Assembly: GCA_003164035.1 (NCBI GenBank)
Contig: PLRS01000035.1
Coordinates: 1-64,000 of the forward strand
DNA: 64,000 nt
Origin: Bryobacterales bacterium
GTDB lineage: Bacteria > Acidobacteriota > Terriglobia > Bryobacterales > Bryobacteraceae
Direction of reading: 5' to 3'
Positions within the stretch are counted from its first letter, which is position 1. Every line of letters starts with the position of its first letter. This document shows positions 17,056-25,450 of this stretch, in pieces. Made by a program: the position numbers and the translations under genes. The notes below the pieces were generated by a model. It saw only the letters and a list, made by a program, of their open reading frames with translations, was not told the DNA's origin and made no database searches.

Positions 17056-18510
17056 GTGGCAAACGCGACGCTTTCCACTCCGGCCCGATGGCGCCGGGCC
17101 CGGGGCATCATTTTCGACCTGGATGGAGTATTAATCCTCTCCTCGCCATCCCACCGCGCCGCTTTCGAGCAGGTTTTTCTGGAATACGGCATCGCCGACT
17201 TCGATTACCCGTCTTATGCGGGATGGCGCACGCCTGAGGTGGTCGAGCACGTGTTCGCCCAGCGCGGCCGTCCGATCGATGCCGCCCAGGTCGCGCGCCT
17301 GGCCGCCGCCAAGAGCCGTCTCGCTCGCGAAATATTGCAGCGTCAAAAGCCCCTCGCGCCCGGTTGCGAGGATGCTTTGGCACGGCTCGCCTCCGTCTAT
17401 CCCCTGGCCGTCGCCAGCTCCGGATCTCGCCCCAGCGTGGACGCCTTTCTCAAACTCAGTGGCTCCCGCTCCCTGTTCCGCGCCATCCTGAGCGGCGATG
17501 ACGTCTCGAACGCCAAACCCGACCCCGAAATCTACCTCCGCGCCGCCCGTGAACTCGGATTGCCGCCCGACGCTTGCCTGGTGGTCGAGGATGCCGTCTC
17601 CGGCGTTCAGGCCGCTCGCGCCGCCGGTGCCTGTGTCGTCGCCATCGAGGGCACGTGCGCCGCCCAGGATCTGCGGATAGCCGGCGCTGACGCCGTTGTG
17701 CCCAGCCTCAGCCAGCTCGTCCCAACTCTCGTGGAGGATGCCAAGGCCGCAATCGACCCTTCCCTCTGGAGCGTCATAATTCCGGCCGCCGGCCGTGGCT
17801 CGCGCCTAGGCTTCCATCGCCCCAAGATCCTCTATCCCGTGGCCGGCCGCCCGATCCTCGATTGGCTGCTGGATGGGTTCGAACCCCTCTGCGCCTCGCT
17901 TGTGTTCGTGCTCTCGCCCGCCGGCGCCGCCGAAGTCGCCGCCGAGCTCGACCGCCGCATCCCCGGCCGTTATCACATCGCCATTCAACCGTCCCCTACC
18001 GGCATGGGCGACGCCGTCTCCATCGGCCTCGAATACGTCCGCTCCAAGCACGTGGCCGTCGTCTGGGGCGATCAGGTCGCTCTCCGGCCCCAGTCCGTCG
18101 CTATGACCCTCGCTCTCCACCAGGGCCCCCTCGAGACCGGCCTCACCTGCCCCACCGTCTGGCGGCCTCAGCCTTATATTCACCTCGAACGCGACGACGC
18201 CGGTTCTGTCACCGGATTGCGTCAGGCTCGCGAAGGCGATACCATGCCCCCGGAAGGAGAAAGCGATACCGGATTCTTTTGCTTCCGCACCGAGGCTCTC
18301 CGGGGATGGTTGGACCAGATGCGCCACGATGGCGCCGCACTCGGCCGGGTTACCGGCGAGTTCAACCTCCTGCCCGTGATTCCTTTGGCCGCGAGCCAGG
18401 GCCTCCTGCTGACGCCCCGGCACATGCGCGTCGAAGAGACCGTGGGCGTCAATTCAGCCGGCGACGCCGGCCGCGTCGAGGATTTCCTGATTGGATATGG
18501 CAGCCGCTAG
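17056..18510 (+). CDS. Fusion of HAD phosphatase and sugar nucleotidyltransferase
   Basis: Two enzyme domains in one chain. The N-terminal HAD domain (about 1-225) has the Asp-x-Asp nucleophile pair in FDLDGV, VASSG, and KPDPEIYLRAARELG with VVEDAVSG, which is the beta-phosphoglucomutase-like subgroup. From about residue 237 a GT-A-fold nucleotidyltransferase begins: IIPAAGRGSRLG, then a Lys in RPKILYPVAGRP, and a Gly-Asp-Gln-Val stretch with VWGD. The order fits one chain making a sugar nucleotide from a sugar phosphate. GTG 17056 is chosen; an in-frame TTG at 16981 extends the N-terminus with unlikely residues. The following gene overlaps by 14 bases, so they are coupled. Confidence 0.8.
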   Translation: MANATLSTPARWRRARGIIFDLDGVLILSSPSHRAAFEQVFLEYGIADFDYPSYAGWRTPEVVEHVFAQRGRPIDAAQVARLAAAKSRLAREILQRQKPLAPGCEDALARLASVYPLAVASSGSRPSVDAFLKLSGSRSLFRAILSGDDVSNAKPDPEIYLRAARELGLPPDACLVVEDAVSGVQAARAAGACVVAIEGTCAAQDLRIAGADAVVPSLSQLVPTLVEDAKAAIDPSLWSVIIPAAGRGSRLGFHRPKILYPVAGRPILDWLLDGFEPLCASLVFVLSPAGAAEVAAELDRRIPGRYHIAIQPSPTGMGDAVSIGLEYVRSKHVAVVWGDQVALRPQSVAMTLALHQGPLETGLTCPTVWRPQPYIHLERDDAGSVTGLRQAREGDTMPPEGESDTGFFCFRTEALRGWLDQMRHDGAALGRVTGEFNLLPVIPLAASQGLLLTPRHMRVEETVGVNSAGDAGRVEDFLIGYGSR

Positions 18511-20548
18511 CGATCGCCCCAGCGTTTTGACCGGCCAGGCCGTAAACCCCGAGCCGCCCGCCAAACTCAAAGTCGTGCTGTTTTCCGGAGGCAGCGGCAC
18601 CCAGAGCATTACCGAGGCCTTCCTCCGCCATCCCCAGATCGCCCTCACCATCCTCATCAATGCCTATGACGACGGCCATTCCACCGGCCGCCTCCGCCGC
18701 TTTCTCCCCGGCATGCTCGGCCCCTCCGATGTCCGCAAGAACATCAACCGCATCATGCCCGCCCTCGAGCGCAGCCAGAAGAGTCTCAAGCTGATTTCGG
18801 ATCACCGCCTCCCCGTCGGCATCGCCCGCGCCGACGCCCTGCGCTCCATCGACGCCATTGTCGGCGGCGATTACTCTCCGCTGCCGCCCAAGCTGGCTGC
18901 CGCGTTTCCACAATTGGCCTGCTGGCAGGCCGCCCGCCTCAATTCCTTCCTCGCCACCTTCCGCACCTACTTCGACGGGTGTGAGAAAACCGGCGCCACC
19001 TTCGACTTCACCGATTGCGCCCTCGGCAACCTCCTGTTCGCCGGCTGCTACCTCGACGAGGCCAGCGACTTCAACCAGGCCATCGATGCCTTCAGCCAGT
19101 TCTACGAGGTCGAGCCCGGCCGCCTCCTCAACGTCACCCGGGGCGAAAACCTGTTTCTCGTCGCCGAAAAGGAAAACGGCGTCGTGCTCCGCAACGAAGC
19201 CGATATCGTCGCCGCCCAGGATGCCTCCAAGATCGCCCAGCTCTTCCTCATCGATCAGGAAACCTACCTCACCCGCATCGAAAACCAGCCCGAACCCGAA
19301 GGCGGCTGGGGCGAACTGCTGCGCCGGTCCGCCCGCGTGCCTCTTATCAACCCGCGTGCCGGGGAAGCCCTCGCCGCGGCCGACGTCATTATCTACGGCC
19401 CCGGTACCCAGCACTCCTCCCTCTTCCCGTCCTACATGACCGCCGGCGTTGCCGAGACCATCGCCGCCAATACCCGCGCCGACAAAGTCTTCATCGGCAA
19501 CATCCACCGCGATTTCGACATCCAGGCCGACGACGCCAGCGACCTCGCCCGCAAACTCATGGCCGCCATGGATCGCAAAGGCCAGCTCCAGGTCGACTGG
19601 CGCGACGTCGTCTCCCACTTCTTCGTTCAGGGCGACAATGCCAATGCCGTCGCCGAGGCCAAGTACGTTCCCTTCGACGAGTCCCGCTTTGCTTTCCCCC
19701 TCGAAACCGTCAAGGTCCGCAACTGGGAGTCCCAGCAAGGCCGCCATTCCGGCGGCTACGTGCTCGATGAATTGCGCCAGATCGTCCAATCCCGCATCGA
19801 TATCGAGCTCGCCGCCGTCCACCACATGGTCTCCATCGTCATCCCCGTGTTGAACGAGGATGCCACCATCGAGCCCGTCCTCAAGAGCGTCGGCGCCCTC
19901 GACTTCCAGCCCCTCGGCCTCAGCAAGGAAGTCATCGTGGTCGATGGCGGTTCCGCCGACAAAACCGTCGAGCGCGCCCGCTCCGTCCGCAACGTCCGCC
20001 TCTACGAACTGCCCCGCCCTCTCGGCCGCGGCGCCGCCATGCGCCTGGGCCTCGAAAAAGCCCGTGGCAACCTGGTCGTCTTCTTCCCCGGCGACGACGA
20101 GTACCGCGCCGAAGACCTCGCCACGATCGTCGACACCCTCGTGCATTCCGATTTCCGCGCCGTCCTCGGTACCCGCACCGTCAAATGCACCGAGCTCTCC
20201 GACCGTTTGAAAGCCATCTACGGCAACAACTGGCGCCTCTACCTCACCAGCAAGTACGGCGGCATCCTCCTCAGCGTCGCCGTCCTGCTGCTCTACAATC
20301 GCTACGTCGCCGACGTTTTCAGCAGCGTCAAGGGCTACGACACCCGCCTCCTCCAGTCCCTCAACCTGGAATCGAGCGGCCTCGACCTGGAAACCGAAAT
20401 CGTCGCCAAGCTTTCCCGCCGCCACGAGTATATCCTGGAAGTGCCCGTCGACTATAAACCCCGAACTCGCGCCGCGGGCAAGAAAATTCGTGCCGGAGAC
20501 GGCTTGCGCGCCCTGATGGCCCTGCTCCGTTTTCGCTGGAAACGCTAG
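18497..20548 (+). CDS. Fusion of CofD/YvcK-like domain and GT2 glycosyltransferase
   Basis: A 683-residue two-domain protein. Residues about 20-430 match the CofD/YvcK fold: FSGGSGTQ at the first strand, NAYDDGHSTGRLR, LGPSDVRKNI, then IIYGPGTQHSSLFPSYM. YvcK proteins bind UDP-sugars, CofD proteins move a phospholactyl group. From residue 444 a GT2 domain starts (IVIPVLNED, VVDGGSADKT, a Pro-Gly-Asp-Asp cluster), ending with the VKGYDT, VPVDYKPR and GKKIRAGDG blocks seen in dolichol-phosphate-mannose-synthase-like enzymes. Its C-terminus resembles that of the next gene's product. Start ATG 18497; TTG 18491 is in frame. The joining of these two folds is unusual, and a UDP-sugar-binding partner for the transferase is only a guess. 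Confidence 0.8.
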   Translation: MAAASDRPSVLTGQAVNPEPPAKLKVVLFSGGSGTQSITEAFLRHPQIALTILINAYDDGHSTGRLRRFLPGMLGPSDVRKNINRIMPALERSQKSLKLISDHRLPVGIARADALRSIDAIVGGDYSPLPPKLAAAFPQLACWQAARLNSFLATFRTYFDGCEKTGATFDFTDCALGNLLFAGCYLDEASDFNQAIDAFSQFYEVEPGRLLNVTRGENLFLVAEKENGVVLRNEADIVAAQDASKIAQLFLIDQETYLTRIENQPEPEGGWGELLRRSARVPLINPRAGEALAAADVIIYGPGTQHSSLFPSYMTAGVAETIAANTRADKVFIGNIHRDFDIQADDASDLARKLMAAMDRKGQLQVDWRDVVSHFFVQGDNANAVAEAKYVPFDESRFAFPLETVKVRNWESQQGRHSGGYVLDELRQIVQSRIDIELAAVHHMVSIVIPVLNEDATIEPVLKSVGALDFQPLGLSKEVIVVDGGSADKTVERARSVRNVRLYELPRPLGRGAAMRLGLEKARGNLVVFFPGDDEYRAEDLATIVDTLVHSDFRAVLGTRTVKCTELSDRLKAIYGNNWRLYLTSKYGGILLSVAVLLLYNRYVADVFSSVKGYDTRLLQSLNLESSGLDLETEIVAKLSRRHEYILEVPVDYKPRTRAAGKKIRAGDGLRALMALLRFRWKR

Positions 20549-20654
20549 TATAGTGTCCAATTAAACGAGTGGTCAGACCATGCATTACAGCCCGTTGGAT
20601 CCTCTTGCTGGCGCAACGCCTCCCCGCGCTTTTGGTGGCGAGTGCGCTGCTCCG

Positions 20655-20696
20655 TGGGGCAGCCAATCATGGCTGCAGCCGCCTTTCAGGCGGCTC
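20655..20696. repeat. Intergenic repeat R4 (double hairpin), copy 1
   Basis: A palindromic repeat starts GGGGCAGCCAATCATGGCTG and continues GCAGCCGCCTTTCAGGCGGC, forming two small hairpins. The same sequence recurs, nearly identical, at 50957-51000. The bases before it (20580-20610) match part of the 47041-47100 gap, so the gap 20549-20760 is built from dispersed repeats. No gene is present. Confidence 0.75.
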
Positions 20697-20760
20697 TCTT
20701 CCCGTCTCACGCCCGCCCGCCTATTGCTCGGACACTGACCCGGCCACATCCAAGAAAATC

Positions 20761-21501
20761 ATGCCAGTCCTATCGATCGTGATTCCCGCTTATAACGAGG
20801 GCGCCTTCCTGGGCCAACTCCTGGAGCGCATCGTTGCCGTTCCGGTCGCCCCGCTCGGCTTCACCACCGAGATCCTCGTCGTTAACGATGGCTCCAAAGA
20901 CGACACCGAAGCCGTCGCCCGAACCTTTGCCGCTTCCTGCACCACCGCCGCCGTTCGCGTCTTTACCCAAAACCCGAATCAGGGTAAAGGCAAGGCTGTC
21001 CAGCGAGGCATTCGCGAGGCCACCGGCGATTACATCCTGATCCAGGATGCCGATCTCGAATACGATCCCGCCGATTACGTCCCCCTGCTCGAAGGGTTGC
21101 GCCGCGCCGACGTCGTCTATGGCAGCCGTACCCTAGGCCAGGCCGTGCACCACCGGGGTTTCACCTTCTTCCCCGGCCGCCATCCCGATCAATCCCTCGG
21201 AGCCTGGCTCGCCGGCGCTCTCCTCACCCTTTGGACCGCCCTCATCTACTTCCGCTGGATCACCGACACCCTCACCGCTTATAAGCTATACCCCGCGCGC
21301 GCGGTCAAGGAAATGCACCTTCGCACCAGCGGCTTCGAAACCGATCACGAAATCACCGCCAAGCTCATCCGCCGCGGCCTTTCCATTGTCGAAGTGCCCA
21401 TCCGCTACTTTCCCCGCTCCCGCGAGGAAGGCAAGAAAATCAAGGCCTCCGACGGCTTTATCGCGGTCTGGACCCTGCTCCGTTTCCGTTTTTCGGATTG
21501 A
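20761..21501 (+). CDS. GT2 family glycosyltransferase (dolichol-phosphate mannosyltransferase-like)
   Basis: A 246-residue GT-A enzyme. IVIPAYNEGAF starts the fold, VVNDGSKDDT and QNPNQGKGKAVQRG follow, and IQDADLEYDP carries the Asp-x-Asp metal-binding pair. The C-terminal blocks FETDHEITAKLIRRG, EVPIRYFPRS and GKKIKASDG match polyprenyl-phosphate sugar transferases. The ATG at 20761 is preferred; the longer frame upstream runs through a repeat. It likely loads a sugar onto a polyprenyl phosphate for the GT-C enzyme encoded 4 bases downstream. Confidence 0.88.
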   Translation: MPVLSIVIPAYNEGAFLGQLLERIVAVPVAPLGFTTEILVVNDGSKDDTEAVARTFAASCTTAAVRVFTQNPNQGKGKAVQRGIREATGDYILIQDADLEYDPADYVPLLEGLRRADVVYGSRTLGQAVHHRGFTFFPGRHPDQSLGAWLAGALLTLWTALIYFRWITDTLTAYKLYPARAVKEMHLRTSGFETDHEITAKLIRRGLSIVEVPIRYFPRSREEGKKIKASDGFIAVWTLLRFRFSD

Positions 21502-21504
21502 TCC

Positions 21505-22980
21505 ATGAGCAATTTCGCGATCGGCTCCGACCGCAGTACAAACCTAAACCCGGACTTGTTCGCTGTCCTGGCGATCCTCGCGGTGCTGATCCCCGTCTAC
21601 TGGACCACCCTTCGCCCCGGCCAGGATTGGGGCGGCGACTTCAGCCAATACATCGCTCACGCGCGAAACATCGCCCTGGGCCGGCCTTATGCCGAAACCA
21701 GTTACCAGGTCACCCTGCCCGATGCGGCCGTTCACATGCCGGCCAACTATCCGCCCGTTTTCCCCCTCCTCCTGGCCCCCGTCTACCGCGCTTTCGGGCT
21801 CGACTATTTGCCCATGAAAATGCTGGTCCAGGCCCTGTTGATGGCCGCCTGCCTCTGCCTCTACGCCCTGGCTCGCCTTCGTGGCCTGAAACCGCTGCCG
21901 TCCGCCGCCGCGGTAGCCGCCTTCGCCCTTGCCGGTCTTGTCTTGAGCGTCAAGGACTTCATCGTCTCCGATACTACTTACCTCTTCTTCGCCTCCCTTT
22001 GCCTGGCTCTCGTGGTGTTGGTCGAACGGCGCGGCTGGGACCGCACTCGGCCTATGCTAGCCGTCACCCTTGTCCTGCCGCCCATGTTGCTCGCTTACGG
22101 CAGCCGCTCCGTGGGCCTTTCGCTCGCCCTGGCGGTTTTCGTCTCCGAGGCCGTCCGCCACCGCCGCCCACGCCCCTTCGGCGTAGTCGCGCTTCTCGGA
22201 TTCGCCGCCGGCGTGGTCCTGCTGACGCTGACATTTTATGACAGCCGCGCCTACGGCAATCAGTTTCGCCTGCACCTGCCCGCTTACTGGAGCAATCTGA
22301 AGTTCTACCTCCACACGCCCGCGTACCTGTGGGCCGGCAGCCCTGCCCCGCTGCGTTATTCTCTCGCTGCCGCCACCGCCGTCGTCGTCTTCGGCCAGTG
22401 GCTGCGCCGGCTCGCCGCCGATTGTTCTATCGTCGAAATCTATGCGCCCTGCGCCCTCCTGCCGGTGCTCGTGTATTCTTCCGCCCCCAACGCCCGCTAC
22501 CTGCTCCCGGTCCTGATGCTCTATTTCATCTATTTCTTCGAAGGCATCGAATTCCTCGCAGCCAAGTGGCCCGCCTCTTTACGTGTGCTGCCAGCCGCGG
22601 CCGGCGTCGTACTCGCCATCGGTTGCATCACGAATCTCCGCGGCATGGAGCGCGGTCCCTTCCCCCAAGGCCCCGAGCAGCCAACTTTCACCGATCTCCG
22701 CCGCTACCTGTCCGCCCATCTCGATTCTCACGACCTGCTGGTCTCCTGGAACCCCCGCGTCCTCGCCCTCTATACCGGTCTCCGCTCTGCCTGGTATCCC
22801 GAAACCGCCGACAATGCTGTCCTTGACGCCTACTTCCGCCGCACCGGCGCGTCCTATCTGCTCCTCTACTCCGGCAACCCGGAAGATCTGGCCTTTCTCG
22901 CCCCCCAGGTCGCACGCGAACCACAACGATTCGTGCCCGTGTTCCACAATTCCGATTTCGTTCTCTACCGCATCCCATGA
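21505..22980 (+). CDS. GT-C superfamily membrane glycosyltransferase (GT39-like)
   Basis: A 491-residue polytopic protein with about ten membrane spans between residues 18 and 385. The first loop holds GQDWGGDFSQYIAHARN, with an Asp-containing motif of GT-C enzymes. The gene starts 4 bases after the GT2 stop, so the two are coupled. The pair fits a route in which the GT2 makes a lipid-linked sugar on the cytoplasmic face and this enzyme uses it outside. The C-terminal 100 residues form a soluble domain with TFTDLRRYLSAHL. The acceptor is unknown. Confidence 0.78.
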   Translation: MSNFAIGSDRSTNLNPDLFAVLAILAVLIPVYWTTLRPGQDWGGDFSQYIAHARNIALGRPYAETSYQVTLPDAAVHMPANYPPVFPLLLAPVYRAFGLDYLPMKMLVQALLMAACLCLYALARLRGLKPLPSAAAVAAFALAGLVLSVKDFIVSDTTYLFFASLCLALVVLVERRGWDRTRPMLAVTLVLPPMLLAYGSRSVGLSLALAVFVSEAVRHRRPRPFGVVALLGFAAGVVLLTLTFYDSRAYGNQFRLHLPAYWSNLKFYLHTPAYLWAGSPAPLRYSLAAATAVVVFGQWLRRLAADCSIVEIYAPCALLPVLVYSSAPNARYLLPVLMLYFIYFFEGIEFLAAKWPASLRVLPAAAGVVLAIGCITNLRGMERGPFPQGPEQPTFTDLRRYLSAHLDSHDLLVSWNPRVLALYTGLRSAWYPETADNAVLDAYFRRTGASYLLLYSGNPEDLAFLAPQVAREPQRFVPVFHNSDFVLYRIP

Positions 22981-23042
22981 ACCCACGCCTGCCGCCGCCG
23001 TATGTCGTCTAAAACCGTGGTCCACGATACTATAGGAACTGG

Positions 23043-24662
23043 ATGACCCCAACGCCAGACAAGGCGAGAGTCTTGTTACCTTTCCGGGAAACGAACACGC
23101 CCTCCGGTCAACCGCTTCGTGTCGGAGTGGTGCTCGATGGCGCCCGTGCCCCACGTTGGGTTGAGTCACTAATTGCCTTTCTGAAGGAATTTCCTGGAAT
23201 CGAGGTTCACCCGTTCACCTTCGGCGTCCGGCGCTCCACGGAGGCAGGGCCTCCCTGGTTAGTGGACCGTCTCTATTCCGCAAGCCGGCGGAAGTTCGAC
23301 CCGCTCAGCCAGGTGGAGGGGGAAGGCGAGAAAACCCCGCCGGTCGCGAGCGGCACGCTTGACGATATTCAAGAGCTCAAGTGCGGGATCGTGATTTGGC
23401 TGTCCTCCCGCTCCGATTCGCGGATGAATCCTACGGGTCTCGCAAGATACGGAGTCTTGACCGTACGATTCGGAAGCCGGCAAGGCCCGCTCCCATTCTG
23501 GGATGAGGTGGCGTCGAGTCGGCCCACTTCCGCCGCGGCCATCTATTGGCACGATTCCTCCTTCGACCGTGGCCGCATGGTTCGAAAAGTCGAAACATCG
23601 ACCGTCCAAGGGCTTTACTTCACCATGAACGCCGCCGAGCCCGTGGCGGCTGTCACTCAAACGTTGGCTGGTCTCTGCGTGGAGATCCAGCGGGACGCCC
23701 AGGCAACCGAGGAGCGATTCAGGCGTTGCCCGGAAGAGCCGGTTGGGCCGGCGCACCGGCACTATCCTTCCACTTTCGAAGCGGGCCGTTTTATCGCGCG
23801 TAAGCTCTGGCGAAGCGCTTCCCTGCGCTGGCAATCGCGTAGGAGGGGGCATCCGGAATGGTTCGTCGCGCTTCGCCCGAACTCCGGGCCCTCCATCGCC
23901 AGCCCGGATCGGGACGGACTGGCCGGTTTTCGCGAGGTCCCATTGCCGCCGGGCAGCGACTGGCTCGCGGACCCTTTCCTGATCGAGGTCGACGGAACTA
24001 CCTGGCTGTTCGTGGAGGAGATTCCACTTGGTGTTTCCCGGGGCCGGCTCAGTTGTATGCGGCTTTCCCAAGACGGATCTTGTTCCGGGACGACGGTAGT
24101 CATGGAGCGAAGCTACCATTTGTCTTATCCCTGCGTCATACCCGCGAACGGAGAGCTGTTCTTGCTCCCCGAAAGCTATGACGCGAAGCTGGTCGATCTC
24201 TATCGTTTCACGCGCTTTCCGGATCGGACGGAACTGGTTTCGACGCTGCTCGCGGGTCTTGGCTTAGTCGACACGACACCTGTCTTTCTGAATGATCGCT
24301 GGTACTTCTTTACCACCACCGTGGAGCCCTTCATAGAGACCCTTCTTTTCTCGTCGGCCAGCCTGGGCGGCCCATGGACATTGCATCCATCGAGCCCCGT
24401 GTCGGGTTCGGTGAGGAACGGCCGCTCCGCCGGGCATCTGTTTTGGGAACGCGGGCGCCTCTTCCGGCCCACGCAGGATTGCTCGGTGCGCTACGGATAC
24501 GCCATGACCGTGAACGAGGTCACCCGCTTGACGCCCACCGATTTTGAGGAGCATCCGGTTGCTCGCGTACTGCCAACCTGGATGCCGGGCCTGTTGGGCA
24601 CGCATACCTGGAATCAAAGTTCCGCGTTTCAGGTTGTCGACGGATTTCGATTCTCATCTTAA
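23043..24662 (+). CDS. GINT1 N-terminal-like protein with a formyltransferase-like front part
   Basis: A 539-residue soluble protein. The first 240 residues (LRVGVVLDGARAPRWV, then CGIVIWLSSRSDSR, YGVLTVRFGSRQGPLPFWDEV) resemble the N-terminus of formyltransferase-like proteins that carry a sugar-processing domain. From about residue 285 a beta-propeller-like part has WLADPFLIEVDGTTWLFVEE, YHLSYPCVIP, and DTTPVFLNDRWYFFT, the signature of the glucosamine inositolphosphorylceramide transferase 1 N-terminal domain. This part is widespread in bacterial polysaccharide loci but its reaction there is not known. It precedes an ACP gene by 29 bases. The call is to families, not to an activity. Confidence 0.6.
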   Translation: MTPTPDKARVLLPFRETNTPSGQPLRVGVVLDGARAPRWVESLIAFLKEFPGIEVHPFTFGVRRSTEAGPPWLVDRLYSASRRKFDPLSQVEGEGEKTPPVASGTLDDIQELKCGIVIWLSSRSDSRMNPTGLARYGVLTVRFGSRQGPLPFWDEVASSRPTSAAAIYWHDSSFDRGRMVRKVETSTVQGLYFTMNAAEPVAAVTQTLAGLCVEIQRDAQATEERFRRCPEEPVGPAHRHYPSTFEAGRFIARKLWRSASLRWQSRRRGHPEWFVALRPNSGPSIASPDRDGLAGFREVPLPPGSDWLADPFLIEVDGTTWLFVEEIPLGVSRGRLSCMRLSQDGSCSGTTVVMERSYHLSYPCVIPANGELFLLPESYDAKLVDLYRFTRFPDRTELVSTLLAGLGLVDTTPVFLNDRWYFFTTTVEPFIETLLFSSASLGGPWTLHPSSPVSGSVRNGRSAGHLFWERGRLFRPTQDCSVRYGYAMTVNEVTRLTPTDFEEHPVARVLPTWMPGLLGTHTWNQSSAFQVVDGFRFSS

Positions 24663-24691
24663 TAATTTGGACAGTAAGGGAAAACGATAGC

Positions 24692-24937
24692 ATGCAGGAT
24701 TCAAATTTCGAAAGGTTAGTGGGCTGTTTCGAGCAGGTTTTTCCGGACTTGGACCGAAATGAGATCCCTGACGCCAGCCATGATCGCGTTGCCGGGTGGG
24801 ACTCCATCGCGCAAGTGACTCTCCTCAGCCTTGTCGGAGAAGCGTTCGGCGTCGACATCGACTTCGAAGAGTTTGAAGGCGCGACGTCCTTTGCCGCCGT
24901 CCTGGAGTTAGTCAATGCGAGGATCGTTAGTGACTAG
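24692..24937 (+). CDS. Acyl carrier protein
   Basis: An 81-residue acidic protein, normal for an ACP. Ser38 in GWDSIAQ is the phosphopantetheine site, with the four-helix pattern and an acidic helix II (VDIDFEEF). A GGGA-like ribosome binding site precedes the ATG. As a lone ACP within a glycan locus, and with an FkbH-like gene nearby, it probably carries a small acyl or glyceryl unit rather than a fatty acid. The next gene overlaps it by 23 bases. Confidence 0.88.
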   Translation: MQDSNFERLVGCFEQVFPDLDRNEIPDASHDRVAGWDSIAQVTLLSLVGEAFGVDIDFEEFEGATSFAAVLELVNARIVSD

Positions 24938-25358
24938 CCCCGGCGGTGTGACTCTGCACCACATCGGTTGCGTGGTGGACTCGATTGAAAATAGAATCGA
25001 GAGCTGCCGGGTTAGCCTGGGCTCCGTGTCCGTGTCTCAGACCTTCGAGGATCCGATCCAGCGCTCGCGCGTCGCCTTCCTCGATCTCCCCACTCCCGGG
25101 GCCGTGCAACTGGAGTTGGTCGAGCCGGCTGCGGCCGATTCACCCGTAGCGCGCTTTCTCGAAAAAGGCGGCGGGTTGCATCACCTCTGTTACGAAGTGG
25201 ACGATTTGCAGCGGCAGATTCAGTGGATGAAGTCGCAGCGCGCCGTGCTCATCCGCTCACCGAAGCCTGCCGTCGCCTTCGGCGGGCGCCGCATCGCCTG
25301 GATGCGTACGCGAGACTCGCTCCTCATCGAGTACCTCGAACGCCGCCTGCCCGGATGA
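24915..25358 (+). CDS. VOC-superfamily protein (glyoxalase / methylmalonyl-CoA epimerase-like)
   Basis: A 147-residue protein with the paired beta-alpha-beta-beta-beta modules of VOC enzymes. Metal ligands are readable: His in LHHIGC, Glu in QLELVEP, His in LHHLCYE and Glu in LLIEYLE, in the order seen in methylmalonyl-CoA epimerase. The ATG at 24915 lies inside the ACP gene; GTG 24930 is an alternative. Overlap with the ACP gene suggests it acts on an ACP-bound unit, for example epimerisation. That is inference. Confidence 0.75.
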   Translation: MRGSLVTSPGGVTLHHIGCVVDSIENRIESCRVSLGSVSVSQTFEDPIQRSRVAFLDLPTPGAVQLELVEPAAADSPVARFLEKGGGLHHLCYEVDDLQRQIQWMKSQRAVLIRSPKPAVAFGGRRIAWMRTRDSLLIEYLERRLPG

Positions 25359-25390
25359 CTCAACGATATGGTGCGCAACGCCGCGAGCCG

Positions 25391-25418
25391 GAGCCGCGAC
25401 CGCCAGGAAGCGGTTGCC
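25391..25418. repeat. Intergenic repeat R1, copy 1 (divergent form)
   Basis: A form of R1 (GAGCCGCGACCG, then AAGCGGTTGCC) between two convergent genes, VOC and GNAT. R1 also occurs at 33615, 40855, 50117, 51076-51143 and 53625. Confidence 0.65.
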
Positions 25419-25450
25419 CACGGTTGAATTGCTCATTTTATGACAAACTC

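Noticed and set aside
18449-20560. Long minus-strand open frame (703 residues) opposite the CofD/YvcK-GT2 gene
   Set aside because: It mirrors the codon structure of the real gene in GC-rich DNA; translation is Gly/Asp/Glu/Val-biased with no family motif.
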